From contig NZ_CP032616.1 of the NCBI RefSeq assembly GCF_003626975.1, positions 1,922,001 through 1,986,000 on the forward strand: 64,000 bases of DNA, in the 5' to 3' direction. Both the position numbers and the translations under genes were made by a program. Below are positions 18,293-26,242 of this stretch, piece by piece. This stretch comes from Pseudomonas sp. DY-1 (lineage in GTDB: Bacteria > Pseudomonadota > Gammaproteobacteria > Pseudomonadales > Pseudomonadaceae). Position 1 is the stretch's first letter; each line of letters opens with the position of its first letter. The notes below the pieces were generated by a model that was given only the letters and a program-made list of their open reading frames with translations, did no database searches and had not been told where the DNA came from.

Positions 18293-19525
18293 ATGAAAAG
18301 GCAGCAAATCAAGCGCCGCCCACTGGCCGATACCACCCTCTCAACCCTCGAACCAGAAGCCACCGTCTACCGCGAACACGACGGCAACGGTCTCTACTTC
18401 CGCGTGAAGCCCAACGGGCAAAAATCCTGGGAACTCCGCTACAAGAAGCCGGACGGCAAATGGTCCTGGCTTGGCCTCGGCGCCTACCCCGAGGTGAGCG
18501 GCGCTCTCGCCCGCAAGAAGGCCGCCGAGCTGCGAGCCGAAGCCGCCAACGGTAACAACCCCCTCGTCACCAAACACGCCCGCAAGGCAGCCGCCATTGC
18601 TGCCGCCACCAACACCTTCGAGAAGCTCGCCCGCGAGTGGTATGAGGCTCGCCGCCCGGGCTGGGAAGAAGGCACCGCCCGGCGCATCATCGGCGCCCTC
18701 CAGCTCCACGTGTTCCCGGTATTCGGCGCACGCCCCTTCACGGAGATCTCTCCGATGGAATGGATGGAGTTTTTGCGGGACATGGAGCGCAAGGGAATCG
18801 TCGACCAGACAGGCAACGTGCGGCGCTTCTGCAAGGAGATCTACGACCTTGCCCGCGTCACCGGCCGAGCGCTCTACAACCCCCTGGAAGGGCTGCACAA
18901 ATTCCTCCAGACCAGGGCTGCCGAGAACTACGCCCACGTCTCGCACGAAGAGCTTCCTGCCCTCCTGCGCGCCATCAGCGCCTACCCACACGCCAACGAC
19001 ATTCGTCTCGGCCTACGCCTGCTGATGCTCACGGCAGTTCGCCCCAGCGAACTGCGTGAGGCGCCCTGGTCGGAGTTCGACCTCAAGAAAGCGCTCTGGA
19101 ACATTCCCGCCGCGCGTATGAAGAAGCGCCGCGATCATGTCGTGCCGCTTTCGAAGCAAGCCCTAGAGATTCTTCGCAAGCTCCAGGAATTGAATGGGCG
19201 CTATCCCCTGCTCTTCCCAGGCCGTAACGACCGCACCAAGCCACGCAGCAACATGGCCTTCAACATGGCCCTGCGGCGTATGGGCTACGAAGGCCGCCAG
19301 ACTGGCCATGGCTTCCGGCATATCGCCTCCACCCTACTGCGCGAGAACGGGTTTCCCCGCGAGCACGTCGAGGCACAGCTGGCGCACGTGGAAGAAGGCG
19401 TATCAGGGGTCTACAACAAGGCGATTTACCTGGAACAACGGCGGGAGATGATGCAGTGGTACGCCGAGCACCTGGACATGCTCGAGCACGGTAATGTTGT
19501 TCAGGTGGATTTCAAAAGGCAGTGA
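18293..19525 (+). CDS. int: P4-type tyrosine integrase
   Basis: A 410-residue tyrosine recombinase. It has the N-terminal DUF4102-like arm-binding domain (FRVKPNGQKSWELRYKKPDGK), a SAM-like core-binding domain (about 95-190), and the catalytic domain with R250 in TAVRPSELR, H339 and R342 in HGFRHIAST, and the nucleophile Y374 in GVYNKAIYLEQR. Full length for the family. It is oriented away from the tRNA-Pro gene it targets. GGAGG lies 9-10 bases before the ATG at 18293, and part of that spacer is an inverted copy of the candidate arm repeat, suggesting autoregulation. Confidence 0.95.
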   Translation: MKRQQIKRRPLADTTLSTLEPEATVYREHDGNGLYFRVKPNGQKSWELRYKKPDGKWSWLGLGAYPEVSGALARKKAAELRAEAANGNNPLVTKHARKAAAIAAATNTFEKLAREWYEARRPGWEEGTARRIIGALQLHVFPVFGARPFTEISPMEWMEFLRDMERKGIVDQTGNVRRFCKEIYDLARVTGRALYNPLEGLHKFLQTRAAENYAHVSHEELPALLRAISAYPHANDIRLGLRLLMLTAVRPSELREAPWSEFDLKKALWNIPAARMKKRRDHVVPLSKQALEILRKLQELNGRYPLLFPGRNDRTKPRSNMAFNMALRRMGYEGRQTGHGFRHIASTLLRENGFPREHVEAQLAHVEEGVSGVYNKAIYLEQRREMMQWYAEHLDMLEHGNVVQVDFKRQ

Positions 19526-19945
19526 TGCAAGTAGCGGTACCAAGTGAGCAAATGTCTCACCCATCTCCGCGTCGGCTTTGCACTGACCGGCGCGGTTCCA
19601 GTACCAAATTGTATTGAGCGTAACTGGTCGATGCCGCCCTCAATGACCAGCCGGATTCGCCCCATTGAGACCATTGATAGCCAGAAACAGCCGTTCGAGC
19701 GTACCGAATGAACCTAGGGCAAGGTCACGACGACCCAGCTCGATCTTGATCCACTGACAGTTAGCTTGGTGGCTTACCGGATGGGCAAGGATTGACATTC
19801 TTCACAGGACACCTTCGGTTTTGGGCTACCGAAAACTACTCCCCTCCATCAGTCGCAGGAGGAATCAAAAGCCATCCAGAGTACTTTCTCAGCCACCGTC
19901 AAACCCTGTAAAGTCGCGCCCTGAGCGCCCAACAAAGCAGTAAAA
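19526..19945. other. Spacer between integrase and cargo operon
   Basis: 420 bases with no convincing gene. Composition drops from the GC-rich integrase toward the AT-rich cargo. On the minus strand a 52-codon frame is noted separately. The last 150 bases should hold the promoter of the methyltransferase operon, but I see no clear -35/-10 pair. Confidence 0.5.
19640..19798 (-). CDS. Possible small ORF, 52 aa
   Basis: ATG at 19798 (minus) to TGA at 19640-19642 gives MSILAHPVSHQANCQWIKIE followed by LGRRDLALGSFGTLERLFLA and a short tail. The mix of charged and hydrophobic residues resembles a helical regulator, but the binding site upstream (TGAAGA) is weak and no family is recognised. Could be a fragment of a former gene or chance. 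Confidence 0.2.
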   Translation of the reverse strand: MSILAHPVSHQANCQWIKIELGRRDLALGSFGTLERLFLAINGLNGANPAGH

Positions 19946-21154
19946 ATGGAATCTAGAACCTCAGACCATCTCGGACGGTACTACACGCGAGAGACGGTCG
20001 CCTCACTTCTGATCAGCTCGATGAAGCTGGCTACGCCTGGGACTGTCATTGACTTAGGTGCCGGTGATGGCGCGCTAGTAACTGAAGCTGCGAACCAGTG
20101 GGCTGCAGAGCGCTACCTCACTGTAGATATCGACGAACAAGCAAATAGCGGTCATCTTCCGAAGCTTCGCGGACCTTCTTTTGTTCATTTCACAGGTGAT
20201 GCACTCGACCTGAAGTTGGGCGATCGAATAGGACTTGGTTGGTCACGAGCCTGTGCGGCCGTGTGTAATCCACCATATATTCGCCCTATCTGGCAGGAAC
20301 ATTTCGGCAATATTCTTGAAGAGGTCGGCCTTAGTCATGTCCTCCCAGAAGCAAAAAGTGCCCCTGCCGGACTGTTATTTGTAGCACAGAACCTGCGCCT
20401 CCTTAAAAACGGGGGCAAGCTAGGACTAATTCTTCCAGACGGGTTGATTACTGGCGAAAGATTTGAGCCTTTTCGGCGCGCGCTTATTGAAAACCACTCA
20501 ATAGAGCAAGTTATTGAGTTGCCACGAAACATTTTCCGAAAGACAGAAGCTCAGGCTCACATTGTCATACTTTCAAAAAACGAGACGCAAAGACCAACCA
20601 TAACTAGTAGAAAACTAGAATTGACTGGTGCTCTTTCTGAAGCCTTAAGCATCCCATCCGATGAGGCCATTTCCAGGATCGACTTTAGTCATCACGCAAA
20701 ATGCAAAAGAAATTATTCAAGTAAGAAATCAAAGCGGAAATTGGGTGATTTAATTTCTTCAATCACCCGAGGCAGTCATAACTCCAGCTCAAGGAAATCT
20801 GCAGTCCTGCCGATCCTTCATACAACAGACCTGGCAGATTATGAGACTGATATTCCTCCTGGTTTTTTGGTGTCGCAGCCTGAAGCGGAAGCACTAGGTG
20901 GCAGTTATGCTCGCAAGGGCGATATATTAGTCGCGCGCGTAGGGCGAAACCTAAGCAGAAAGATAGTTCTCGTAAAAAAAGGCCCAATCCTTATTACGGA
21001 CTGCTTTTTTTCCCTAACTCCTAAGGCAGCTCCTGAAGAGGTCTTTCGGTTATTGACAAGCGAGTCAGGGCGCTCTCAGCTTGATAGAATTTCTCAGGGA
21101 GTAGGCGCCCGATTCATTACTGCCGCCCGACTTCTAGAATTGGAAATGGATTGA
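19946..21154 (+). CDS. N6-adenine-type DNA methyltransferase with C-terminal target-recognition-like domain
   Basis: A 402-residue class I SAM methyltransferase. GRYYTR (10-15) and the SAM motif DLGAGDG (36-42) are followed by the catalytic NPPY (108-111), the signature of adenine-N6 methylases of the Eco57I/type I group, and by LKNGGKLGLILPDGLI. Residues 265-400 resemble an HsdS/type IIG target-recognition domain (KLGDL, then GDILVARVG at 325 onward). There is no nuclease domain in the chain and no HsdR-type restriction gene nearby. First of a three-gene operon, nine bases before the ATPase gene. AT-rich, unlike the satellite backbone. Inferred role: self/non-self marking in a defence system, as in BREX or DISARM. 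Confidence 0.88.
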   Translation: MESRTSDHLGRYYTRETVASLLISSMKLATPGTVIDLGAGDGALVTEAANQWAAERYLTVDIDEQANSGHLPKLRGPSFVHFTGDALDLKLGDRIGLGWSRACAAVCNPPYIRPIWQEHFGNILEEVGLSHVLPEAKSAPAGLLFVAQNLRLLKNGGKLGLILPDGLITGERFEPFRRALIENHSIEQVIELPRNIFRKTEAQAHIVILSKNETQRPTITSRKLELTGALSEALSIPSDEAISRIDFSHHAKCKRNYSSKKSKRKLGDLISSITRGSHNSSSRKSAVLPILHTTDLADYETDIPPGFLVSQPEAEALGGSYARKGDILVARVGRNLSRKIVLVKKGPILITDCFFSLTPKAAPEEVFRLLTSESGRSQLDRISQGVGARFITAARLLELEMD

Positions 21155-21163
21155 AGATTACGG

Positions 21164-22879
21164 ATGACTACGAATAATCTCGAAAGTGTTTTGCAGCAAC
21201 GGGCAGACTACATTCCCATCGAGGATTTGCTCAAGGAGACTTCCCAAACAGGCGATCTTTTCCAGTCCGTGCATAGGGAGCTCATCAATCGCGCGCTTCG
21301 TACGATTGTTGGCCCAAGAGGATGTGGAAAAACGCACATGATGCGTTACGCCTGGCTTAGCTGCCGAGACAGTAGTCATAACCCTTTTGCCATCTATGTC
21401 ACATTCAATAGATACTTTAGGCTGGAACCGTTACTTTCTACAAACTCCAATGCTCTACATCAGTTTCACTCTTGGGTTCTGGCCAGAATTGTTCTGGCCC
21501 TGTTTGACAGCTTAGCTGAGTGGAAGGATTCAAAGAATGCCTTCTCCACATTAGTAAGCGAAGTCCCACTCGATGCAATAAAAGTTTACGTCAATCGAGT
21601 GGAGCGAAATTTACCTCTGGACCCGAAGAGCTCTGAAGTTGCCGCAAGCTTGACCATAGAGACAGTGCAAAACTTGATCTCTAGTGCCCGACGCCTTCTT
21701 GGAAGGAAATATACGATCCTGCTGATGGATGATGCGGCCCTTACCTTGGCGCCAGATTTTTTAATTGAGTTCCTTGACATTGTAAGATCGCTTAAATCTA
21801 TTGACATCGCACCCAAAGCGTCCGTATATCCAGGAACAACTGAAGTCAGCTATAAATTCCATGAAGGTCAAGATTCAATATCTATACCGGTTTGGCTCTG
21901 TGTTGAGGACCCAAACTATAATGAGATAATGGATGACATTGCTCAGGCTCGGGTCTCTGACTTCCAGAATATCAATGCCTCTCACAGAGAAATGCTTCGC
22001 TTTGCAGCGTTCGGCATTCCCCGCGCCTATCTGACAATGCTAGAAGAATATCGACGCGGAGGATTTCGCTCCAGTCAACAAGCGATCAATCAGATTATCC
22101 AGGACCACCTTGACGCGCGAAACGCTGAATTCAGGTCACTGGGCAAAAAAGTACCGAAAATCGAATCTCTCGTGATCGCTGGCGAGCAAGTCTTAAACGG
22201 GATTGTAGCGGAACTTAAATCATTCAACGGAACCATAGCAGCCAAAAAACTTAAACAGCTTACATACGGCGTCTCTGAGTTAGAAATGACCGCAATTGTA
22301 GAGCGAATGTTCAACCTCTTGGTTGAAGCAGGGCTGATTTTTGAAAATGGCACGGTAAAACATGGTACACCAACTAGGATTTACCATCGCTTTATTCCCC
22401 ACACAGCACATCTATTAACGGTGCGAGCACTAGGTGGTAGTGGTGCGGGAGGGACTATCAACCAAACGGTTGAAGCCATCGCGTTTAAATCCGCAAAACA
22501 CCCTGTACGAAAAAGTTTAAAGAAAGTCGCGCACACCGTTGACCTCGACGGGCTAACACTATCCCTTCCGAAGTGCAGTTCTTGCGATACTCGTCGCCTA
22601 ACCGACAATCAACGCTTCTGCCATGTTTGCGGGCAGCAACTAGTTGATGCCTCGACATTCTCACTATGCCTTGAAACCTTTATCTCAGATGTTCCAGGGC
22701 TGACCGCCTGGCAGAAAGATCAAATCTCCCAACACTTACCGTTACTAAAAACTCTTCGTGACTTTCTAGCAAAGCAAGACCCAGCAGCAGATTTGCTCAC
22801 GGTAAGAGGCTTCGGTCGACGCAGAACAGCAAAAATTGTAGACGTTCTTAATGGCTTTGCGGACGACTTTCTCTCCTAA
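21164..22879 (+). CDS. ORC/CDC6-like AAA+ ATPase with zinc ribbon
   Basis: A 571-residue ATPase. The N-terminal P-loop GPRGCGKT (50-57) and Walker B ILLMDDA (185-191) fit the ORC/CDC6-like AAA group. The middle is helical and could include winged-helix elements. A C4 zinc ribbon is formed by CSSC (471-474) and CHVC (486-489). The last 30 residues (VRGFGRRRTAKIVDVLNGF) look like a helix-hairpin-helix, suggesting DNA or RNA binding. It lies nine bases after the methyltransferase and two bases before the HEPN-type gene. Inferred to be the sensor or motor that couples DNA modification status to the third protein. No exact described system with this trio is known to me. Confidence 0.85.
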   Translation: MTTNNLESVLQQRADYIPIEDLLKETSQTGDLFQSVHRELINRALRTIVGPRGCGKTHMMRYAWLSCRDSSHNPFAIYVTFNRYFRLEPLLSTNSNALHQFHSWVLARIVLALFDSLAEWKDSKNAFSTLVSEVPLDAIKVYVNRVERNLPLDPKSSEVAASLTIETVQNLISSARRLLGRKYTILLMDDAALTLAPDFLIEFLDIVRSLKSIDIAPKASVYPGTTEVSYKFHEGQDSISIPVWLCVEDPNYNEIMDDIAQARVSDFQNINASHREMLRFAAFGIPRAYLTMLEEYRRGGFRSSQQAINQIIQDHLDARNAEFRSLGKKVPKIESLVIAGEQVLNGIVAELKSFNGTIAAKKLKQLTYGVSELEMTAIVERMFNLLVEAGLIFENGTVKHGTPTRIYHRFIPHTAHLLTVRALGGSGAGGTINQTVEAIAFKSAKHPVRKSLKKVAHTVDLDGLTLSLPKCSSCDTRRLTDNQRFCHVCGQQLVDASTFSLCLETFISDVPGLTAWQKDQISQHLPLLKTLRDFLAKQDPAADLLTVRGFGRRRTAKIVDVLNGFADDFLS

Positions 22880-22881
22880 TT

Positions 22882-23772
22882 ATGAATATTAAAGTTACGG
22901 AAAACGATTTCGCAAACATGGTGGCTGTAAGACCATTAATGAGCCCCATTCAAACGGGCACACTTTTTGATGCAGCACATGACGACTCTGACGTATCGCC
23001 GATAGATCAGTTCATAGAAAACACCTTAAGACTGAATCGGATGTGGGCGGCCCGACAAGCAGACGAGGTGATTGAGACAGAACTGGGGATCCTTTTAATA
23101 CTTGGGTATGTTTCGGCCGTAGAGAGCTTCATGCGTGCACTTCTGCGTAGAGTCGTATTTATAGACCCTTATTGCCAAAAGGCTTGCGAGAAAGCCGTTT
23201 TATCCTACGGCGCAGCGAAACACCAAAATCAAGAAATGCTTCCTGAAGCGCTGCTTGAAGAGTCAGTGTTCTCTGGAAAGAAGGGCATCATAGACGGCCT
23301 TAAGAAATTCTTGACCTTTGAATTAAAAGATAAATCCCTAATTGACCTGCTAAATAACTACAACTCCGTCTGCGAAATTCGTCATTGCTGCGTGCACAGA
23401 TTCGGCAAGTTGGGAACAAAAAACGCGATCGAACTCGGCCTTTCAAACCATAAGCAGTTTATTGAAAAACCTCTTAAGCTAAAGGTAAGTGACGCTGCCA
23501 GCATCGCAGACCTGCTAACTATTCTAGTTAAATCTCTAAACAACGAGATATTCAGGTTCATCCTGGAGCGTACTGCCACCGGAGCCGATCTAAATGCAGG
23601 TGGAGGCAAAGGCATAGGCTGGACGTGGAACAAGGCAAAAGATAGAAGACTGTATAACTCCTACTATAAGATTTTTGCTTCTAGCCTCGATGCCAAACCG
23701 ACTATAGAGGCTGGCGAACTATACGATAGGTTTCGTAGTATCTTCTCAAAGATTAAAGCAAAGAAAGCTTAG
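22882..23772 (+). CDS. HEPN-type protein, putative toxic effector
   Basis: A 296-residue, mostly helical protein. The key feature is R167-H-C-C-V-H172, matching the HEPN ribonuclease motif R-x4-6-H, set in a helix (NYNSVCEIRHCCVHRFGKLG) after a helical bundle, as in HEPN proteins. Known HEPN proteins are often RNases that act in toxin-antitoxin and abortive infection systems; some are inactive. The gene starts two bases after the ATPase stop, so all three cargo genes are likely one transcript. The C-terminus has no recognised domain. Function is inferred from motif and context; the motif alone can occur by chance. Confidence 0.7.
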   Translation: MNIKVTENDFANMVAVRPLMSPIQTGTLFDAAHDDSDVSPIDQFIENTLRLNRMWAARQADEVIETELGILLILGYVSAVESFMRALLRRVVFIDPYCQKACEKAVLSYGAAKHQNQEMLPEALLEESVFSGKKGIIDGLKKFLTFELKDKSLIDLLNNYNSVCEIRHCCVHRFGKLGTKNAIELGLSNHKQFIEKPLKLKVSDAASIADLLTILVKSLNNEIFRFILERTATGADLNAGGGKGIGWTWNKAKDRRLYNSYYKIFASSLDAKPTIEAGELYDRFRSIFSKIKAKKA

Positions 23773-24047
23773 GTAGCCCTCCGCATTTTCGCTGAGATGC
23801 GAAGGATGGGAGGGAGGGTGAGAAGCAGCAGGTACCAACAGGCCAGCAGGGGAGATTAGATTAGGTAAAGTAGATCTTTCTCCTTTCCACTCCCTGCTTA
23901 AATTGCTATTGCCAATCATCTACCTCCGCCTAGATCGGCGTCGAGACGGGCATCGATCGCCTCGACCACCAACTTCAAACTTACTCTTAATATCCCCTGC
24001 AAAACCATACATACAATCAGATTTTAAAATTATTTGAGAATAAAAAT
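23773..24047. other. AT-rich spacer before the second HEPN-type gene
   Basis: No gene. A weak hairpin CGCAT/ATGCG follows the operon at about 23790-23813 and may end the transcript. The last 50 bases are strongly AT-rich (for example TTTTAAAAT near 24021), consistent with a separate promoter for the gene at 24048. Confidence 0.45.
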
Positions 24048-24728
24048 ATGTGGTACGAATCCCTCCCAACGAACAAGAGCTGGACGTCATTGATCGGTGA
24101 CTACGTTACTTGCAGGTGTGGGGGCATCCGTATCATCTCGGAGTGCTGTCCCGCATGCGGAATGGAGCCCTTTGACCTCAGCCCACAAATTCACGAGGAC
24201 GCCAAGGGGCGGCGTATTGAAGTGTTTCCAGCTTTCTGTGGTGCCGACGGCCGCTACGAGGACTACCAGCTCTTGGCCTTGATGGAGCGTGAATGGCAAC
24301 GCCCGCAATCTGTAGACAGCAACTGGCTCACGAGTGGAATGTCCGAGCGAGCAACAGTCGTAATACTCTTTTGGACCTACTTCGAGAGTCGCATGCACCG
24401 GCTGGTCAGCTTGGGACTAACACAGCTGCCAGCGAATGTGCGTAAAGATCTGGAGGGCCGATATGACAGCGTTAGTTCTCACATGAGGCAGCTCTACCAG
24501 ATTCTGTTCGGCGTGAAGTACCTTGACGACCTAAAAGCTGTTGGTGCGGAAGCGATCGGCGGCCACCTCGCTAGAGTGCAAGACGCTCGAAATCAATTTG
24601 TGCACGGCGATCCAGGAGCGCTCACTGATGCTCTTGTGGAATCAGTGGTACGCCACATGAAAGCCGAGCACGACGCATGGATTGCTGTCTACAACCGCCG
24701 CATCTCGATCTCGGCTGCACATCCATAA
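24048..24728 (+). CDS. Zinc-ribbon plus HEPN-type protein
   Basis: A 226-residue protein. C22-x-C24 and C34-x2-C37 form a small N-terminal zinc ribbon. A helical domain follows, with R181-N-Q-F-V-H186 in VQDARNQFVHGD, a textbook HEPN R-x4-H motif with the common RN start. It lies 275 bp after the three-gene operon on the same strand and probably has its own promoter. It may be a fourth component, a regulator, or a separate small defence gene. No named family is recognised. Confidence 0.7.
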   Translation: MWYESLPTNKSWTSLIGDYVTCRCGGIRIISECCPACGMEPFDLSPQIHEDAKGRRIEVFPAFCGADGRYEDYQLLALMEREWQRPQSVDSNWLTSGMSERATVVILFWTYFESRMHRLVSLGLTQLPANVRKDLEGRYDSVSSHMRQLYQILFGVKYLDDLKAVGAEAIGGHLARVQDARNQFVHGDPGALTDALVESVVRHMKAEHDAWIAVYNRRISISAAHP

Positions 24729-25101
24729 CTGCTCTCCCTGTTGCAGCCCTAAAGATGGGGTTAGGGCCTGTCGAGCGACCTCATTGTGGCAGAAGCACGA
24801 AAGGAAGCGATCTCCCGGTTGTTGTCGCTCGCAACTGCCACCTCTAGCTCCTGTTTATCGGCGAAACCGATCGATAGCGAATTTAGCAAGCCTTCCCATC
24901 CACACGATTTAGTAAGCCCACGCACAAGTTACTGGTCAAATGAAAACCATTTGATGGCTAGGTCGTTGCAATCCAGTACTCGTCCCTAACCTACCCCGCT
25001 CTACAACCACTTGTAGCTAATCACCCTACAAGTCCCCCTCATACCCTTCTTCCCCAGTCCTGAGCATGCTTGGGGCGTCCAGACATGGAGGCCCATTCGA
25101 C
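24729..25101. other. Intergenic region upstream of the ogr-like gene
   Basis: No gene seen. Composition returns from AT-rich cargo to GC-rich backbone. Contains the dyad cluster at 25001-25033 listed separately, which may be the control region of the regulatory genes. Confidence 0.5.
25001..25033. promoter_or_regulatory. Dyad operator upstream of the Ogr/Delta-like gene
   Basis: Three alternating half-sites: CTACAA (25001-25006), TTGTAG (25011-25016) and CTACAA (25026-25031). The second and third form a perfect 8-bp inverted repeat ACTTGTAG / CTACAAGT with a 9-base spacer. The arrangement gives TGT-N13-ACA, close to the TGT-N12-ACA that Ogr/Delta activators bind in P2/P4 late promoters. Possible autoregulation by the gene starting 68 bp downstream; inferred. 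Confidence 0.45.
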
Positions 25102-25410
25102 ATGAACGAAACACCCCGTCCACCCGAGACGACCAGGAGCAACATCCGACGTTGCTGCCCGGACTGCGGGGCGCCGTTGCTCAAGCGCAGCTCCGATTGC
25201 AAGCACGTGCTGCTGTCGACCACCTACCTGGTGTGCCGCAACGTGGTGTGCGGTGCGACTTTTGCGGGGGTGGACGAGATCACGCATCGACTCAGCCCGC
25301 CGAGCTTTCCCAATCCCGAGATCCAGCTTCCCTATGCGCCCAGCGTCGTTCGCAAGGGCGTGCTCAAGGCGCTTGGCCTGCCAGCTCAGCAGGAGCGCGG
25401 CCATGACTGA
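25102..25410 (+). CDS. Ogr/Delta-type zinc-finger transcriptional activator
   Basis: A 102-residue protein with the Ogr/Delta zinc finger: C-x2-C in CCPDCGAP and C-x4-C in YLVCRNVVCGATF, about 22 residues apart, the pattern of P2 Ogr and P4 Delta. These activate late promoters of P2-like phages through RNA polymerase alpha, so it ties the element to a P2-like helper. The ATG at 25102 has GGAGG 10-11 bases upstream; an earlier in-frame ATG at 25066 lacks one. The 3' end overlaps the next start by 8 bp. Confidence 0.85.
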   Translation: MNETPRPPETTRSNIRRCCPDCGAPLLKRSSDCKHVLLSTTYLVCRNVVCGATFAGVDEITHRLSPPSFPNPEIQLPYAPSVVRKGVLKALGLPAQQERGHD

Positions 25411-25651
25411 CCTCAGCTTCAGCCGGCCAAAAGGTGCCGTCGAAGTGCGTCTGGTGCGCATGCAGGAGCTGCTTGATTTGACCGGCCTCTCGCGCAGTTC
25501 GGCGCATCGCCTGATGAAGAGCGATGCCACCTTTCCGAAGCCCGTAAAGATCAGCGACAGCAAAGCTCGCAACGCGCCGGTGGCCTTCGTCCTGGGCGAG
25601 GTGCAAGCGTGGATTCAGAGCCGCATCGAGGCGCGGGGAGAAGGCCGATGA
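25403..25651 (+). CDS. AlpA-like DNA-binding regulator 1
   Basis: An 82-residue winged-helix/MerR-like protein: VRLVRMQELLDLTGLSRSSA followed by HRLMKSDATFPKPVKISD, then FVLGEVQAWIQSRIEAR. This is the AlpA/excisionase pattern; in P4-like elements such proteins (Vis) act as excisionase and repressor. It overlaps the preceding gene by 8 bp and the next by 4 bp (ATGA), so it is part of a coupled regulatory cluster. A longer frame from 25253 lies inside the upstream gene and is rejected. Confidence 0.85.
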   Translation: MTDLSFSRPKGAVEVRLVRMQELLDLTGLSRSSAHRLMKSDATFPKPVKISDSKARNAPVAFVLGEVQAWIQSRIEARGEGR

Positions 25652-25938
25652 GCCGGGGCAGAACAACAACCTTTCAGCCGCACCAGGGCCTGCAATTGGG
25701 CAACCGTCTGCTGCGCCGGCGTGAGGTGGAATTGAAGACGGGCAAGAGCCGCGCAGCGATCTATGCAGAGATCCGTGCCGGCACCTTCCCGGAGCCGGTG
25801 CCCATTGGGCGTAACAGCGTGGCCTGGCTGGAGGCGGAGGTCGATCAGTGGATCTCCGACCGCCTGGCAGAACGCAACCGAGCAAGCGCGATGCGGGGGG
25901 CTCGCACTTCTCGAATCACTCAGGAGATCCAGCCATGA
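25648..25938 (+). CDS. AlpA-like DNA-binding regulator 2
   Basis: A 96-residue protein with a second AlpA-type HTH: LLRRREVELKTGKSRAAIYA followed by EIRAGTFPEPVPIGRNSVAW and LEAEVDQWISDRLAERNR. Coupled by ATGA overlap to the genes on both sides. Two adjacent AlpA-like genes suggest divided roles, for instance excision versus transcription control, but which does which cannot be read from sequence. Confidence 0.85.
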   Translation: MSRGRTTTFQPHQGLQLGNRLLRRREVELKTGKSRAAIYAEIRAGTFPEPVPIGRNSVAWLEAEVDQWISDRLAERNRASAMRGARTSRITQEIQP

Positions 25939-26183
25939 ACCACTACACCCTCAACATCAACGGCCAGTCGATCCGCTTCACCCTGGAAGACTTCGCCGCC
26001 CTGGAGGCCGTCATACTCGAGGCCGCTCGCAAGCCTGGGAAAGAAGCTTTCCGCGACTCCAGCTCAGGGCGTATCTCGGCCACCCTGGAGCTGGGCGCCA
26101 CGCCCGGTCGCTTGAAGTCACCTACCCCACCGCCCGGCCGCCAGTTCCTGAGCCAGCAAGGCCAGATCCTCACCGACTGCTAA
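25935..26183 (+). CDS. Hypothetical satellite protein, 82 aa
   Basis: Starts MNHYTLNINGQSIRFTLEDF and continues with AALEAVILEAARKPGKEAF, reading as a short beta strand pair then a helix. No family recognised. Its ATG overlaps the stop of the second AlpA-like gene (ATGA), which supports translation. Last gene before the long immunity leader. Confidence 0.65.
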   Translation: MNHYTLNINGQSIRFTLEDFAALEAVILEAARKPGKEAFRDSSSGRISATLELGATPGRLKSPTPPPGRQFLSQQGQILTDC

Positions 26184-26242
26184 CCCGCCCACTTCATGCC
26201 TAACCGCTGCCCGGCCTCGCGCCGGGCGGCCAGGGGATTCTC

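Noticed and set aside
18228..19525. Attempt to read the region as a CRISPR array or restriction operon
   Set aside because: No regularly spaced repeats; the methyltransferase has no REase or HsdR partner in the window.
19792..19797. TTGACA as a -35 box for the methyltransferase operon
   Set aside because: No acceptable -10 hexamer at 16-18 bases; also about 150 bases from the start codon.
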